From NCBI RefSeq assembly GCF_012911865.1, contig NZ_JAAXYH010000013.1, positions 1-64,000 on the forward strand: DNA of 64,000 nucleotides, read 5' to 3'. Origin of the DNA: Shewanella salipaludis (GTDB lineage: Bacteria > Pseudomonadota > Gammaproteobacteria > Enterobacterales > Shewanellaceae). Both the position numbers and the translations under genes were made by a program. The first letter of the stretch is position 1. Every line of letters starts with the position of its first letter. This document shows, one piece after another, positions 52,201 to 63,858 of the stretch. The notes under the pieces are model-generated. The model was not told where the DNA came from. It did no database searches and saw only the letters and a program-made list of their open reading frames with translations.

Positions 52201-52222
52201 GGGGCTATTAAGCCCTTTTTTG
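52201..52222 (+). terminator. second terminator or attenuator before rimP
   Basis: GGGGCT-ATTA-AGCCC followed by TTTTTTG, ending 19 bases before the rimP start codon, inside any metY-rimP transcript. Confidence 0.75.
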
Positions 52223-52240
52223 TTTTTTTGGGGGTCCTAT

Positions 52241-52696
52241 TTGGCAACGTTAGAATTCAGACTGGCAGAAATGCTGAGAGTCCCGGTGGAAGCTTTGGGT
52301 TTTGAGCTTTGGGGCATAGAATATGTTCAGGCTGGTAAGCATTCCATTCTGAGGGTTTTTATCGACAGTGAAAATGGCATCAATATCGAAGATTGCGCCA
52401 ATACCAGTCGTCAGGTCAGTGCTGTTCTCGATGTTGAAGACCCCATTTCTACCGAATATACATTAGAAGTCTCTTCGCCTGGTGTCGACAGACCCTTGTT
52501 TACCGCCGAGCAATACGCGGCCTATGTAGGCGAAGATGTAAAAGTTCAGCTGACTATGCCGGTTGCTGGTAGTCGCAATTTAAAAGGTGCCATTCTCAAG
52601 GTTGATGGGCAGATGCTCACACTGAAGGTGGATGGTAAAGAGTTGGTTGTCGCGCTGGATAATATCCGTAAAGGCAACTTGCTCGCTAAGTTTTGA
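52241..52696 (+). CDS. rimP: ribosome maturation factor RimP
   Basis: 151 residues from the TTG at 52241, which has GGGGGT upstream; the open frame from 52145 crosses a terminator and is not the start. [27 protein letters not shown] and [22 protein letters not shown] match RimP (E. coli 150). Needed for 30S maturation. First gene of the nusA operon. Confidence 0.95.
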   Translation: MATLEFRLAEMLRVPVEALGFELWGIEYVQAGKHSILRVFIDSENGINIEDCANTSRQVSAVLDVEDPISTEYTLEVSSPGVDRPLFTAEQYAAYVGEDVKVQLTMPVAGSRNLKGAILKVDGQMLTLKVDGKELVVALDNIRKGNLLAKF

Positions 52697-52725
52697 TGGT
52701 TTCAAGGTGAACGAGGCAAGACGAG

Positions 52726-54225
52726 ATGAATAAAGAGATTCTGCTAGTCGCTGAGGCGGTTTCAAACGAAAAAGCCGTTCCACGCGAGAAAATTTTTGAG
52801 GCGCTGGAAATAGCGCTGGCCACGGCAACCAAGAAGAAATACGAAGGCGATATCGATGTACGTGTCGCCATAGATCGTAAAACCGGTAGCTATGAGACCT
52901 TCCGTCGCTGGATGGTGGTTGAAGATGCCGGTGAGGCGTTGGAAAACCCTTACCGTGAAATCACCTTGGAAGCCGCGCGTTTTGAAAACCCGGACATTCA
53001 GCCGGGCGAGTTTATCGAAGATGATATCGAGTCTGTGGTTTTCGACCGCATCACCACTCAAACTGCCAAGCAAGTCATAGTGCAGAAGGTGCGTGAAGCA
53101 GAACGTGCCCAGATAGTCGAGCAGTTCAAGGACAAAGAAGGCGAGCTGATCACAGGTATCGTCAAGAAGGGCACCCGTGACAGCGTGGTGGTCGATTTGG
53201 GCAACAACGCCGATGGCGTGCTATTTCGCGAAGATCTGATTTCCCGCGAATCTTTCCGCCCAGGGGATCGCGTGCGTGCCTTCCTGTATTCGGTTCGTCC
53301 CGAGGCCCGCGGTGCTCAGTTGTTCCTGACCCGTACCAAGCCTGAGATGTTGATCGAGCTGTTCCGTGTCGAAGTGCCGGAAATTGCCGATGAGATGATC
53401 GAAATCATGGGCGCCGCCCGTGATCCAGGTGCCCGTGCCAAGATAGCCGTTAAGTCGAACGATCGCCGCATAGATCCTATCGGCGCCTGCGTCGGCATGC
53501 GTGGTGCACGTGTACAGGCAGTATCGAATGAATTGGGCGGTGAGCGGGTCGATATCGTGCTGTGGGATGATAATCCGGCACAATATGTGATCAACGCCAT
53601 GGCGCCGGCCGACGTGGCTTCCATCATAGTGGATGAAGATAACCACTCCATGGATATCGCGGTCGAAGCCGACAGCCTGGCCCAGGCCATTGGCCGTAAC
53701 GGCCAGAATGTGCGTCTGGCCACTCAGCTGACCGGCTGGGAACTGAACGTAATGACAGTGGAAGACATGAATAGCAAGCACCAGGCCGAAAGTGCCAAGG
53801 TGGTTGACCTGTTCAGTGCTTCTCTGGATGTCGATGAAGATTTTGCACAGGTATTGGCGGACGAAGGCTTTACATCGCTGGAAGAAATCGCCTATGTACC
53901 TGCCTCTGAATTATTGGCGATTGAAGGTTTCGACGAAGATCTCGTTGAAACCCTGCGTGAGCGTGCTAAGGCGGCGATCTCGACTCGAGCTCTCGCATCC
54001 GAAGAAGCACTGGATGGTGTAGAGCCAAGTGATGATTTATTGGCACTGGAAGGTCTGGAAAGACACTTAGCCTATGTTCTTGCGAGCAAAGGCGTGGTGA
54101 CTTTGGAAGATTTGGCTGAACAAGGCATTGATGATTTGATCGAAATTGAAGAATTGACAGAAGAAAAAGCAGGTGAGCTCATCATGGCAGCCCGCAATAT
54201 CTGTTGGTTTGGCGAAGAAGCATAA
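52726..54225 (+). CDS. nusA: transcription termination/antitermination factor NusA
   Basis: 499 residues. The N-terminal polymerase-binding domain (to ~130) is followed by S1 ([23 protein letters not shown]), two KH domains ([22 protein letters not shown] and [13 protein letters not shown]) and two C-terminal acidic repeats ([21 protein letters not shown] and [17 protein letters not shown]). It controls pausing, termination and antitermination. Spaced 29 bases from rimP and 25 from infB. Confidence 0.97.
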   Translation: MNKEILLVAEAVSNEKAVPREKIFEALEIALATATKKKYEGDIDVRVAIDRKTGSYETFRRWMVVEDAGEALENPYREITLEAARFENPDIQPGEFIEDDIESVVFDRITTQTAKQVIVQKVREAERAQIVEQFKDKEGELITGIVKKGTRDSVVVDLGNNADGVLFREDLISRESFRPGDRVRAFLYSVRPEARGAQLFLTRTKPEMLIELFRVEVPEIADEMIEIMGAARDPGARAKIAVKSNDRRIDPIGACVGMRGARVQAVSNELGGERVDIVLWDDNPAQYVINAMAPADVASIIVDEDNHSMDIAVEADSLAQAIGRNGQNVRLATQLTGWELNVMTVEDMNSKHQAESAKVVDLFSASLDVDEDFAQVLADEGFTSLEEIAYVPASELLAIEGFDEDLVETLRERAKAAISTRALASEEALDGVEPSDDLLALEGLERHLAYVLASKGVVTLEDLAEQGIDDLIEIEELTEEKAGELIMAARNICWFGEEA

Positions 54226-54250
54226 GTCGATCAACAGGGGGATTTAACTG

Positions 54251-56887
54251 ATGGCAGATACGACCGTAGAGAAGCTGGCCACGGAAGTGGGTAAAAGTGT
54301 TGAACGTTTGATTGAGCAGTTCTCTCAGGCTGGAATTAACAAGAAGCAAGCAGACACAGTGTCTGAAACTGAAAAGCAGCAACTGCTGGACTTCTTGAAG
54401 AAACAACATGGTGGCGAGAATGCGCCAACCAAGATGACCTTACAGCGCAAGACTGTTTCGACCCTGAGTGTTGCCGGCAGCGGCGGCCAGGCGAAAGACG
54501 TCAAGGTTGAAGTGCGTAAGAAACGTACCTTCATCAAGCGTGATGGCAACGAAGCCGTGCTGAAGGCCGAAGAAGAAGCCAAGGCACAAGCGGAAGCCGC
54601 CGCCAAGGCCAAGGCAGAAGCCGATGCCGCAGCAGCCAAGGCCGCCGCCGAGGCGAAAGCCAAAGCCGATGCCGAAGCCAAGGCGAAGGCCGCTGCCGCT
54701 AAAGCCGCAGCCGAGCCTAAAGTCGCGAAAGACCTTTCTCCTGAAGCCGAAGCGGCCAGACTGGAAGCCGAGCGTATCAAGGCGGCTCAGGAAGAAGTGG
54801 CTAAGCGTAAGCAAGATGAAGAAGCGGCCAAAGCGGCTGAAACGGCCCGTCAACTGGCCGAAGAAAACTCCAAGCGCTGGGCCGAAGAAGAGCGTTTGCG
54901 TTTGGAAGCCGAGAAGAATGGCGATCATCACATCACTACCTCTAAAGTTGCCCGTGCAGCCGAAGATACCTCAGATGCCGATGAAGAAAAACGTGGTCGT
55001 CGTGCCCGTAATAAGAGCACTGCCAAGAAGCGTGGTGGTAAGGATGCCCGTGACGGTCGCGAAAGACACATGCGTAACCGCAGCACTGCGCCCGAGTCCA
55101 TGGCACATGGCTTCAACAAGCCGGTTGCCGCGGTAAACCGCGATATTCGTATCGGCGAGACGGTAACTGTGGCCGAACTGGCACAGAAGATGGCGGTCAA
55201 GGCCACCGAAATCATCAAACAGATGATGAAGATGGGCTCCATGGTCACTATCAACCAAGTGCTGGATCAAGAAACGGCACAACTGGTAGCCGAAGAGCTG
55301 GGCCATAAGGTGGTACTGCTGCGTGAAAACGAGCTGGAACATCAGGTACTGCAAGATCGTGATGAAGACGTCAAGTTAGAGTCACGTGCGCCCGTGGTCA
55401 CCATCATGGGTCACGTCGACCATGGTAAGACTTCACTGCTCGATTACATACGCCGTGCCAAAGTGGCTGCCGGCGAAGCTGGTGGTATTACCCAGCACAT
55501 AGGTGCATACCATGTCGAAACCGACAATGGCATGATCACCTTCCTGGATACCCCGGGGCACGCCGCATTTACTTCAATGCGTGCCCGTGGTGCCAAGGCG
55601 ACCGATATCGTTGTCTTGGTGGTGGCTGCCGATGACGGCGTGATGCCGCAAACCATAGAAGCTATCCAGCATGCCAAGGCGGGTAACGTACCTTTGATCG
55701 TTGCCGTCAACAAGATGGATAAGCCCGAAGCCGATATCGAGCGCGTCAAGAGCGAACTGTCTCAGCATGGCGTCATGTCGGAAGACTGGGGCGGCGATAA
55801 CATGTTCGCCTTCGTTTCTGCCAAGACGGGTGAAGGTGTCGACGAGTTGCTCGAAGGCATCTTGCTGCAAGCCGAAGTACTGGAATTGAAAGCGGTACGT
55901 GACGGCATGGCGGCCGGTGTGGTGATCGAGTCACAACTGGACAAGGGCCGTGGTCCGGTAGCGACCATCCTGGTTCAGGAAGGCACGCTGCGTCAGGGCG
56001 ATATCGTGCTCTGTGGTCTGGAGTACGGCAAGATCCGTGCGATGAAAGACGAGAACGGCAAGGCCATCACAGAAGCGGGTCCTTCATTCCCGGTCGAGAT
56101 CCTAGGTCTGTCGGGCGTGCCTTCTGCCGGTGATGAAGCGACAGTGGTGCGTGACGAGCGTAAGGCGCGTGAAGTGGCTTTGTATCGTCAAGGCAAGTTC
56201 CGCGACGTCAAGCTGGCGCGTCAGCAGAAATCCAAGCTGGAAAACATGTTTGCCAACATGGAAGAAGGTGAAGTACAAGAGCTGAATATCGTACTGAAAG
56301 CGGACGTACAAGGTTCACTGGAAGCGATTTGTGATTCGCTCATGGGTCTGTCTACCGACGAAGTGAAAGTCAACATCATCGCCCGTGGCGTAGGTGCACT
56401 GACCGAAACCGACGCGACTCTGGCCGCCGCATCCAACGCCATCATGGTTGGTTTCAACGTCCGTGCCGATGCACAGGCGCGTAAGACCATAGAAAATGAG
56501 AGCGTGGATCTGCGTTACTACAGCGTCATCTATAATCTGATTGATGAAGTCAGAGCGGCGATGACAGGCATGCTGGCTCCTGAGTTCAAGCAACAGATCA
56601 TAGGTCTGGCCGAAGTACGGGATGTGTTCAAGTCGCCTAAGATAGGCGCTATCGCAGGCTGTATGGTGACCGAAGGTACCATCAAGCGTAGCGCGCCTAT
56701 CCGGGTACTGCGTGATAACGTGGTTATCTACGAAGGTGAACTCGAATCACTGCGTCGCTTCAAAGACGATGTCAGCGAAGTTCGCAATGGCATGGAATGT
56801 GGTATCGGTGTGAAGAACTACAATGATGTTCGTGTAGGCGATCAGATTGAGGTCTTCGAAACCATCGAAGTGGCCCGTACCCTGTAA
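54251..56887 (+). CDS. infB: translation initiation factor IF-2
   Basis: 878 residues. The N-terminal IF2_N domain is followed by a long Ala/Lys/Glu-rich coil (~100-230) with R-rich segments. The G domain has [16 protein letters not shown] and NKMD, followed by the elongation-factor-like domains and C2 for fMet-tRNA. It positions initiator tRNA on the 30S subunit. The coil has periodic AKAEA-type repeats. Internal ATG codons near codon 285 could give shorter forms as in E. coli. Confidence 0.97.
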   Translation: MADTTVEKLATEVGKSVERLIEQFSQAGINKKQADTVSETEKQQLLDFLKKQHGGENAPTKMTLQRKTVSTLSVAGSGGQAKDVKVEVRKKRTFIKRDGNEAVLKAEEEAKAQAEAAAKAKAEADAAAAKAAAEAKAKADAEAKAKAAAAKAAAEPKVAKDLSPEAEAARLEAERIKAAQEEVAKRKQDEEAAKAAETARQLAEENSKRWAEEERLRLEAEKNGDHHITTSKVARAAEDTSDADEEKRGRRARNKSTAKKRGGKDARDGRERHMRNRSTAPESMAHGFNKPVAAVNRDIRIGETVTVAELAQKMAVKATEIIKQMMKMGSMVTINQVLDQETAQLVAEELGHKVVLLRENELEHQVLQDRDEDVKLESRAPVVTIMGHVDHGKTSLLDYIRRAKVAAGEAGGITQHIGAYHVETDNGMITFLDTPGHAAFTSMRARGAKATDIVVLVVAADDGVMPQTIEAIQHAKAGNVPLIVAVNKMDKPEADIERVKSELSQHGVMSEDWGGDNMFAFVSAKTGEGVDELLEGILLQAEVLELKAVRDGMAAGVVIESQLDKGRGPVATILVQEGTLRQGDIVLCGLEYGKIRAMKDENGKAITEAGPSFPVEILGLSGVPSAGDEATVVRDERKAREVALYRQGKFRDVKLARQQKSKLENMFANMEEGEVQELNIVLKADVQGSLEAICDSLMGLSTDEVKVNIIARGVGALTETDATLAAASNAIMVGFNVRADAQARKTIENESVDLRYYSVIYNLIDEVRAAMTGMLAPEFKQQIIGLAEVRDVFKSPKIGAIAGCMVTEGTIKRSAPIRVLRDNVVIYEGELESLRRFKDDVSEVRNGMECGIGVKNYNDVRVGDQIEVFETIEVARTL

Positions 56888-56892
56888 CAACC

Positions 56893-56920
56893 AAGAGGGC
56901 GGCATTAGCCGCCCTTGTTG
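56893..56920 (+). terminator. hairpin between infB and rbfA
   Basis: AGGGCGGC-ATTA-GCCGCCCTT with flanking CAA/TTG extension and a weak T-tract; likely a partial stop or processing site within the operon. Confidence 0.6.
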
Positions 56921-56951
56921 ATTTTATGACTCCAGCTATGGCAAGAATATT

Positions 56952-57401
56952 ATGGCTAAAGAATTCAGTCGTACCCGTCGCATAGCGCAACAACTCCAGC
57001 AAGAGCTGGCTGTGATATTGCAGCGCGACATGAAAGATCCCCGCATCGGCTTTGTGACTGTGAATGACGTCGACGTCTCACGGGATCTCAGCTATGCCAA
57101 AGTCTTTGTCACCTTCTTCGAAGAAGACAAGGATGTGGTTGAACAGAAGTTGGCGGCCTTGACTGCCGCTGCGCCTTATGTCCGCACCCTGGTGGCTGGG
57201 CGGATGAAGCTGCGCGTCATGCCGGAACTGAGGTTTGTCTATGACAGCTCCCTGGTGGAAGGTATGCGCATGTCTAACCTGGTAAGCCAAGTGATCACCC
57301 AGGATAAGGCCAAGCAGAAAGCGTTCGGCAGTGAAGAGCCTGAGGCGGACCCGGCCTCAAAATCAGAGCCAGATACACCCGACTCGGAAGAGGGGGTTTA
57401 A
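56952..57401 (+). CDS. rbfA: ribosome-binding factor A
   Basis: 149 residues with the RbfA KH-like fold: [31 protein letters not shown] and the C-terminal acidic tail. It binds 30S precursors and helps 16S 5' processing and cold growth. The stop TAA shares its last A with the truB ATG. Confidence 0.96.
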   Translation: MAKEFSRTRRIAQQLQQELAVILQRDMKDPRIGFVTVNDVDVSRDLSYAKVFVTFFEEDKDVVEQKLAALTAAAPYVRTLVAGRMKLRVMPELRFVYDSSLVEGMRMSNLVSQVITQDKAKQKAFGSEEPEADPASKSEPDTPDSEEGV

Positions 57402-58354
57402 TGGCGCGTCGTCCCAAGGGCCGTTTCATCGACGGCATAGTGTTATTGGATAAAGCGACAGGCATGAGTTCCAACTTTGCTCTGCAGAGAGTGAAGCGCT
57501 TGTTCAATGCCGCCAAGGCCGGGCATACGGGCGCGCTCGATCCCCTGGCGACCGGCATGCTGCCCGTGTGTCTGGGAGAAGCGACCAAGTTCTCCCAGCA
57601 TCTCCTGGATGCCGATAAACGTTACCTGGTGACGGCCAAGCTGGGTCAGCGCACGGATACCAGCGACTCAGACGGTGAAGTGGTCCAGACCCGGACCGTC
57701 GATTTCAGCGAGGCACAGCTGCTCGAGGCACTGGAGCATTTTCGCGGCGATACCCAGCAGGTACCGTCCATGTACTCGGCGCTCAAGTATCAGGGCCAGC
57801 CCTTGTATAAGTACGCCCGCGAAGGCAAGACGGTTCCCCGGGAAGCGCGGCCGATCACAGTATTCGAGCTGAACTTCATCGGCCTGGAAGGCGATGAGTT
57901 GACCCTGGACATACATTGCTCCAAGGGCACCTATATACGCACCATCATAGACGACTTGGGGGAAATGCTCGGCTGCGGCGCCCATGTCATCATGCTGCGC
58001 CGGACTCAGGTAGCGGCTTATCCTTACGATAAGATGGTGACCCTGGAACAGCTCGAAGCCCTGGTGGCGCAAGCGGCCGAGACTCAGGTGGAGCCCTGGA
58101 GCCTGCTCGATCCTCTGCTGTTGCCCATGGATACGGCGGTTGCCAATTTCGCCGAGATCAATCTGCCACAGGCGGTTGCCCCTTATCTGATGCAGGGCCA
58201 GGCGGTACAGGCCACCGGACTCAAGCCGGACGAATTAGTGCGCATCACCATAGGTGAGCAACACCAGTTTGTCGGTATCGGCGCCATGAATGAGGATGGC
58301 CTGCTGGCACCCAAACGCCTGGTCGTCCTGCATGGCGGGCCAGCGCCGGCATAA
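57401..58354 (+). CDS. truB: tRNA pseudouridine-55 synthase
   Basis: 317 residues. The catalytic Asp is in [16 protein letters not shown]. The PUA-like C-terminal domain starts near 250. It makes Psi55 in all elongator tRNAs. It overlaps rbfA by one base. Confidence 0.97.
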   Translation: MARRPKGRFIDGIVLLDKATGMSSNFALQRVKRLFNAAKAGHTGALDPLATGMLPVCLGEATKFSQHLLDADKRYLVTAKLGQRTDTSDSDGEVVQTRTVDFSEAQLLEALEHFRGDTQQVPSMYSALKYQGQPLYKYAREGKTVPREARPITVFELNFIGLEGDELTLDIHCSKGTYIRTIIDDLGEMLGCGAHVIMLRRTQVAAYPYDKMVTLEQLEALVAQAAETQVEPWSLLDPLLLPMDTAVANFAEINLPQAVAPYLMQGQAVQATGLKPDELVRITIGEQHQFVGIGAMNEDGLLAPKRLVVLHGGPAPA

Positions 58355-58461
58355 GCCATGGCCTGCTGGTTGCGCTAGGGACCGATAATGGGTAAAATAG
58401 CGCGCCCTCCGGCTGAGTTAGTGATCGGCTGGAGATACTTTATATTATTTTGGAGAAAACC

Positions 58462-58731
58462 ATGTCACTAAGTACTGAAGCAAAAGCAAAAATCCTGGCT
58501 GAATTTGGCCGTGGCGAAAACGACTCAGGTTCAACTGAAGTTCAGGTTGCTCTGCTGACTGCACAAATCAACCACCTTCAAGGTCACTTTAAAGAGCACA
58601 TCCATGATCACCACTCACGTCGTGGTTTGTTACGTATGGTTAGCGCACGTCGTAAATTGACTGCTTACCTGAAGCGTACCGACAATGATCGTTACACTGC
58701 TCTGATCCAGAAGTTAGGTCTGCGTCGTTAA
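58462..58731 (+). CDS. rpsO: ribosomal protein S15
   Basis: 89 residues from the ATG at 58462 (GGAG ten bases upstream); an in-frame ATG four codons earlier is not needed. The sequence is the conserved S15 with [21 protein letters not shown]. It binds 16S rRNA and in enterobacteria represses its own mRNA. Its last ~80 bases are copied twice in the array behind it. Confidence 0.97.
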   Translation: MSLSTEAKAKILAEFGRGENDSGSTEVQVALLTAQINHLQGHFKEHIHDHHSRRGLLRMVSARRKLTAYLKRTDNDRYTALIQKLGLRR

Positions 58732-59277
58732 TTCGACACTTACCGTAAAACAGGAGGCCTAGGCCTCCTTTTTTATTGCCCGATTTTTGTATGGCACTAT
58801 TGGTATTGGTAATGGCAGTGATAGCAATGTGATGGCAGGTCGTTGCCGGCAGTGTAGTTCGAGTTCGGCCATAGCCGTAAATTGACTGGCTCTCCTTGGC
58901 CCAAAGCCTACCGACAATGCTGGTTACACTGCTCTGATCCAGAAGTTAGGTCTGCGTCGTTAATTCGACACTCACCGTAAAACAGGAGGCCTCCTTTTTT
59001 ATTGCCCGATTTTTGTATGGCACTATTGGTATTGGTATTGGTATTGGTATTGGTATTGGTATTGGCAGTGATAGCAATGTGATGGCAGGTCGTTGCCGGC
59101 AGTGTAGTTCGAGTTCGGCCATAGCCGTAAATTGACTGGCTCTCCTTGGCCCAAAGCCTACCGAGAGTGCTCGTTACACTGTTCTGATCCAGAAGTTAGG
59201 TCTGCGTCGTTAATTCGACATTTACCGTAAAACAGGAGGCCTAGGCCTCCTTTTTTATTGCCCGATTTTTGTATGGC
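58651..59277 (+). repeat. three-copy tandem array derived from the rpsO 3' end
   Basis: The rpsO end, CTGATCCAGAAGTTAGGTC and following stop, terminator and spacer recur with periods of 232 and 250 bases (anchor positions 58704, 58936, 59186). The first stem-forming terminator is intact in copies 1 and 3. Copy 2 has lost part of the palindrome. The length difference is an expansion of the hexamer TATTGG, three units (third imperfect) in copy 1 and six in copy 2. Copy 3 ends early at ~59277. The copies are out of frame and have no start. Confidence 0.88.
58752..58774 (+). terminator. terminator of rpsO
   Basis: AGGAGGCCTAGGCCTCCT palindrome followed by T6. A second full copy is at 59234-59256 and a shortened one at 58984-59001. 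Confidence 0.85.
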
Positions 59278-59331
59278 CATGTGGCCTCTAGGCGCGCGGC
59301 AGCGGCGAACTCTTAGGCTAGGCAGGTCCCA

Positions 59332-61368
59332 TCAGAGCAGCGAGACCTTGGTGTCGTGAGCCTGGATGTAGCGGCTTTCAAATTCGCTCAGCGGCAACGG
59401 CTGACTGAAATAAAACCCTTGGCCGATGGCGCAGTTATGGGCCTTGAGCCAGTCGAGTTGTTGCTCGTTCTCTATGCCCTCGGCGACTATGTTCAAGTTC
59501 AGTTGTTGCCCCAGCATCAGGATGGTGGCCGCTATGGCGCTGTCGCCGGGGAGATCCGAGACGAAGCCCCTGTCTATCTTCATGGTGGTGATGGGCAGGT
59601 GGCGCAGGTAGGACAATGAAGAGTAGCCGGTGCCGAAGTCATCGACGGCGATGCCGAAGCCGGCGGACTTGAGCTGTTGCAGCTTGTTGATCGCCAGTTC
59701 TATGTCATTGATCAAGGAGGTTTCGGTGATCTCGATTTCCAATAACTCCGGCGGGATCTGATAACGTAATGCCAGCTGTTTGATATCCGGTACCAGACTG
59801 GCATCGGCGAATTGCTGCGAGGCGACGTTGACGGCTATGGGGATGGCGTATTGGTATTTCTTTTGCCAATGCCTTATCACCTTGCAGCTCTCTTCTATGA
59901 CCCAACGACCTATGGGGATGATGATCCCGGTTTCTTCGGCGACCGGAATGAAGGACATGGGGCTTATCAGCCGGCCTTCCTTCTGCCAACGGATCAGGGC
60001 CTCACAGCCTATGACCTTGCCTGTGTTTAAATCGAACTTAGGCTGAAAATGCAGCACAAATTCCTCGTTTTTGAGGGCGTCGTGCAGTGAGGCTTCGGTT
60101 CTGAGACGCACGGCGGCGCGCTCTGTCATCTGTTGTTTGAAGAAGGCCCATTGGTTCGAGCCCGAGGCCTTGGCGCTGTACATGGCGATATCAGCATGGC
60201 GGATCAGATCTTCGGCACAGTGGCCGTCTTCCGGGTAGATGGAAATGCCCACCGAGGCTGCCGGATGTATCGCATGTTCGTTGAGCTGGACCGGGGTATT
60301 GAGCTGAGAAAGTAACTTGTCGACGAAGTCTGCCGCCTGATCCGCTGTCTGTACTTCGTCTGCCAGTATGACAAATTCATCGCCGCCCAGGCGAGCGACC
60401 GAGCCTTGGTCGCCTACGACCCGTTCCAGGATGCGGGCGATGCGGGCGAGAAACTGATCGCCCAGGGCATGGCCGAGGGAGTCGTTGACGTTTTTAAATC
60501 TATCCAAGTCGATAAACAACAGGGCAAAGTTGCGTTTATGCAGCCGGGATTTTTGTATTGTGCTGGCCAGGGTTTCAAGCAGCAAGGCGCGGTTGGGCAG
60601 GCCTGTGAGGGGATCCCGGGTCGCCATTTTTCTCAGCTTGCTTTGGGTGCGACTGAACTGAATGAGGATCTGGTTGAATTTAGAGGTGACCAGGCCTAAC
60701 TCATCGTCCTTGTGTGCCGTCGCCATGGGTAACAGGTTTTCATCCGGCGAGTCGGTATCTATCTTGTCTATGGCTTCACTGATCCTGGCTATGGGTTGGG
60801 TGAGGAAGCGATGAAACACCAGGGACAGCACCAAGGTCAGCAATAGGGCTCGCGCCAGGGTAGCCAGGAAACTCAAACGCAATTGGGAAAACAGGGTATC
60901 TGTCAGATCCTGGGTATCGTACCTCAGGGTGAGGGTGCCTATCTGTTGGTTGGCCTGGGTGCCCTCGAAGTAGGAGGGGCGGTATAACAGGTGAGAAACC
61001 GTTTCCAAATCGGCGAATAACCAGCGGCTCAGCAGGGTAAAAGGATGTGAATACTCGGCTTTGGGATTGCTGACAGCGACGAAGTCCGAGCCGTCATCCA
61101 GGATAATTTGGGCGGCGGCGAGATGTTCGACCTTGATGGCGCCCTGCAGTGTCTGTCTGGCGAGGTTGTCATCCAGCGCCCAAACTGCGTTGGCGGCCGG
61201 TTGTTCCACTGAACTCAGCAGTTCCTGTTGTTTCAGTATCAGTTGCTGTTTGGTCGAAATGACGACCAGGGCAATCTCGACCATGAAGACGACGATGGCG
61301 AAGAAGAGTGCGCTGAATACCACAAGGTGAGTCTGTTTCCAGGTTAATGACTTGAAACTCCCTGTCAT
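59332..61368 (-). CDS. membrane GGDEF-EAL c-di-GMP enzyme
   Basis: 678 residues from the ATG at 61368 (AGGG nine bases upstream); a TTG at 61389 is also in frame. Two membrane helices flank a ~130-residue periplasmic sensor region. A HAMP-like linker (TQPIARISEAIDKID), then a GGDEF domain with intact SVARLGGDEFVIL, then an EAL domain with GCEALIRW, follow in that order. No RxxD inhibitory site is visible before GGDEF. It could make or break c-di-GMP. It lies on the minus strand between rpsO and pnp. Confidence 0.93.
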   Translation of the reverse strand: MTGSFKSLTWKQTHLVVFSALFFAIVVFMVEIALVVISTKQQLILKQQELLSSVEQPAANAVWALDDNLARQTLQGAIKVEHLAAAQIILDDGSDFVAVSNPKAEYSHPFTLLSRWLFADLETVSHLLYRPSYFEGTQANQQIGTLTLRYDTQDLTDTLFSQLRLSFLATLARALLLTLVLSLVFHRFLTQPIARISEAIDKIDTDSPDENLLPMATAHKDDELGLVTSKFNQILIQFSRTQSKLRKMATRDPLTGLPNRALLLETLASTIQKSRLHKRNFALLFIDLDRFKNVNDSLGHALGDQFLARIARILERVVGDQGSVARLGGDEFVILADEVQTADQAADFVDKLLSQLNTPVQLNEHAIHPAASVGISIYPEDGHCAEDLIRHADIAMYSAKASGSNQWAFFKQQMTERAAVRLRTEASLHDALKNEEFVLHFQPKFDLNTGKVIGCEALIRWQKEGRLISPMSFIPVAEETGIIIPIGRWVIEESCKVIRHWQKKYQYAIPIAVNVASQQFADASLVPDIKQLALRYQIPPELLEIEITETSLINDIELAINKLQQLKSAGFGIAVDDFGTGYSSLSYLRHLPITTMKIDRGFVSDLPGDSAIAATILMLGQQLNLNIVAEGIENEQQLDWLKAHNCAIGQGFYFSQPLPLSEFESRYIQAHDTKVSLL

Positions 61369-61563
61369 AGGTTTGGCCCTTGCCGGCAATGTTTCATCAT
61401 AGGGGAGCGATTCCGTGTCAAAGTTTATGGCAACTCACTGTTGTTATGTCCACTTTAGAGAAAAGAAGGATCTTTGTCATCATTATCTGCTCTTTATCTA
61501 TGTATGCTTATTGCAGTATACTTACGCGCGTAATTTAAGGTCATTAATTAAGGAATGGGTCAC

Positions 61564-63663
61564 GTGAATCCTATTGTAAAGAGTTTTGAGTATGGTCAAC
61601 ATACAGTCACCCTGGAAACAGGTGTAATCGCACGTCAAGCCGATGCTGCCGTTTTAGCCAGCATGGGCGACACGACAGTATTAGTGACAGTGGTCGGTAA
61701 GAAAGAAGCCGATCTGAGCCGTGATTTTTTCCCTCTGACTGTTAATTATCAGGAAAAAACCTACGCAGCAGGTAAGATCCCTGGTGGTTTCTTTAAGCGT
61801 GAAGGTCGTCCTTCTGAAGATGAAACGCTGATCGCACGCTTGATTGACCGTCCTATCCGTCCTCTTTTCCCTAATGGTTTCAAAAACGAAGTCCAGGTCA
61901 TCATCACCGTGGTTTCTGTCGATCCTCAGATCGAGCCGGACATCATTTCCATGATAGGTACCTCGGCAGCTCTGGCTATCTCAGGTATTCCTTTCAGCGG
62001 TCCTCTGGGTGCCGCCCGCGTGGGTTATATCAATGGTGAATATGCCTTGAACCCAACGGTTGCACAGCTGGAAAGCAGCGAGTTGAACCTGGTCGTTGCC
62101 GGTACTGCCGGTGCGGTACTGATGGTTGAATCCGAAGCCAAAGCGCTGCCGGAAGAAATCATGCTGGGCGCCGTGGTCTATGGTCATGAGCAGCAACAGG
62201 TCGTGGTTAGCGCCATTGCCGAGTTCCAAGCCGAAGCCGGTAAGCCAACCTGGAACTGGTCAGCACCGACACAAGATCAAGACCTGGTCGCCAAGGTTAA
62301 AGCCCTGGCCGAGGAAGGCTTCACCGCCGCATACCAGATCATCGCCAAGCACGAGCGTCGTGATGCCGTCATCGAAGTCAAGAATGCCGCCATCGCCAAA
62401 CTGGTTGAAGAAAACCCAAGCCTGGATCTACGTGAAGTCGACGGCCTGCTGGGTAGCCTGGAGAAGAAAGTCGTTCGTGGTCGCATCATACGTGGTGAGC
62501 CGCGTATCGACGGTCGTGAACCCGACATGATCCGTGCCCTGAGCGTATTGGCCGGCGTCTTGCCACGTACTCACGGCAGCTCTCTGTTCACTCGTGGTGA
62601 AACTCAGGCTTTGGTGACTTGTACCCTGGGTACAGAGCGTGATGCACAGAAGATCGACAGCATCATGGGCGAGCGCACCAACCGTTTCATGCTGCACTAT
62701 AACTTCCCTCCATATTCTGTCGGTGAGACGGGTATGGTCGGTTCGCCCAAGCGTCGCGAAATAGGTCACGGCAAGCTGGCATGGCGTGGTATCAACGCGG
62801 TTATGCCATCGGCTGCCGAGTTCCCATACAGCATTCGTGTGGTATCTGAAATCACCGAATCCAACGGTTCAAGCTCCATGGCCTCTGTCTGTGGTACTTC
62901 ACTGGCGCTGATGGATGCCGGTGTGCCTATCAAGACCTCTGTTGCCGGTATCGCCATGGGTCTGGTTAAAGAAGGCGATGATTTCGTCGTACTGTCTGAC
63001 ATCCTGGGTGACGAAGATCACCTGGGCGACATGGACTTCAAAGTGGCAGGTACCCGTGACGGCATCACTGCACTGCAGATGGATATCAAGATCGAAGGCA
63101 TCACCAAAGAGATCATGGATATCGCACTGCAACAGGCCTATGGTGCCCGTGTGCATATTCTGAACGTGATGGATAAGGCGATCGGTTCACACCGTGACGA
63201 TATCTCAGATCACGCTCCGCGTATCACCACTATCAAGATCAACCCTGAGAAGATCCGTGATGTTATCGGCAAAGGCGGCGCCGTTATCCGTGCTCTGACC
63301 GAAGAAACAGGTACTACTATCGAGCTGGATGACGACGGCACTGTGAAGATTGCTTCTTCAAACGGTGAAGCGACCAAGGAAGCCATACGTCGTATCGAAG
63401 AGATCACCTCAGAAGTCGAAGTGGGCCGTATCTACAATGGTAAGGTTATCCGCATCGTCGATTTCGGTGCTTTCGTTAACATTCTGCCGGGTAAAGATGG
63501 CTTGGTTCACATCTCGCAAATCAGCGATGAGCGTGTTGCCAACGTGTCGGATCACCTGGAACTGAACCAGGAAGTTGCCGTTAAGGTGATGGAAGTGGAT
63601 CGCCAGGGCCGTGTCAGGTTGTCTATTAAAGAAGCGCAGACTAAAGAAGTCGCTGCCGAATAA
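61564..63663 (+). CDS. pnp: polyribonucleotide nucleotidyltransferase
   Basis: 699 residues from the GTG at 61564 ([25 protein letters not shown] upstream). An ATG nine bases earlier overlaps the ribosome site. Two RNase PH domains ([19 protein letters not shown]...FPPYSVGE) are followed by KH and S1 domains at the C-terminus. It degrades RNA from the 3' end with phosphate in the degradosome. It is normally cotranscribed with rpsO; here 2.8 kb separates them. Confidence 0.97.
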   Translation: MNPIVKSFEYGQHTVTLETGVIARQADAAVLASMGDTTVLVTVVGKKEADLSRDFFPLTVNYQEKTYAAGKIPGGFFKREGRPSEDETLIARLIDRPIRPLFPNGFKNEVQVIITVVSVDPQIEPDIISMIGTSAALAISGIPFSGPLGAARVGYINGEYALNPTVAQLESSELNLVVAGTAGAVLMVESEAKALPEEIMLGAVVYGHEQQQVVVSAIAEFQAEAGKPTWNWSAPTQDQDLVAKVKALAEEGFTAAYQIIAKHERRDAVIEVKNAAIAKLVEENPSLDLREVDGLLGSLEKKVVRGRIIRGEPRIDGREPDMIRALSVLAGVLPRTHGSSLFTRGETQALVTCTLGTERDAQKIDSIMGERTNRFMLHYNFPPYSVGETGMVGSPKRREIGHGKLAWRGINAVMPSAAEFPYSIRVVSEITESNGSSSMASVCGTSLALMDAGVPIKTSVAGIAMGLVKEGDDFVVLSDILGDEDHLGDMDFKVAGTRDGITALQMDIKIEGITKEIMDIALQQAYGARVHILNVMDKAIGSHRDDISDHAPRITTIKINPEKIRDVIGKGGAVIRALTEETGTTIELDDDGTVKIASSNGEATKEAIRRIEEITSEVEVGRIYNGKVIRIVDFGAFVNILPGKDGLVHISQISDERVANVSDHLELNQEVAVKVMEVDRQGRVRLSIKEAQTKEVAAE

Positions 63664-63677
63664 TTTAATAGGCTGAT

Positions 63678-63707
63678 AAAAAAGGAGATCTTCGGATCTC
63701 CTTTTTT
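63678..63707 (+). terminator. terminator of pnp
   Basis: AAAAAAGGAGATC-TTCG-GATCTCCTTTTTT, a stable tetraloop hairpin with T-run. Confidence 0.9.
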
Positions 63708-63858
63708 GTGCCCGTAATTTATGAATTGATCATTTATCGTGATTCGTCGATAGCCCTGCCGCAGTGGGGTTGCTATTATGGAATACAGTGGCATGACAGG
63801 CGCGTATGAATCTCGGCGCCTCGATCCATGGCGTCTTCGACTGTAAAGGTAGGAATGG

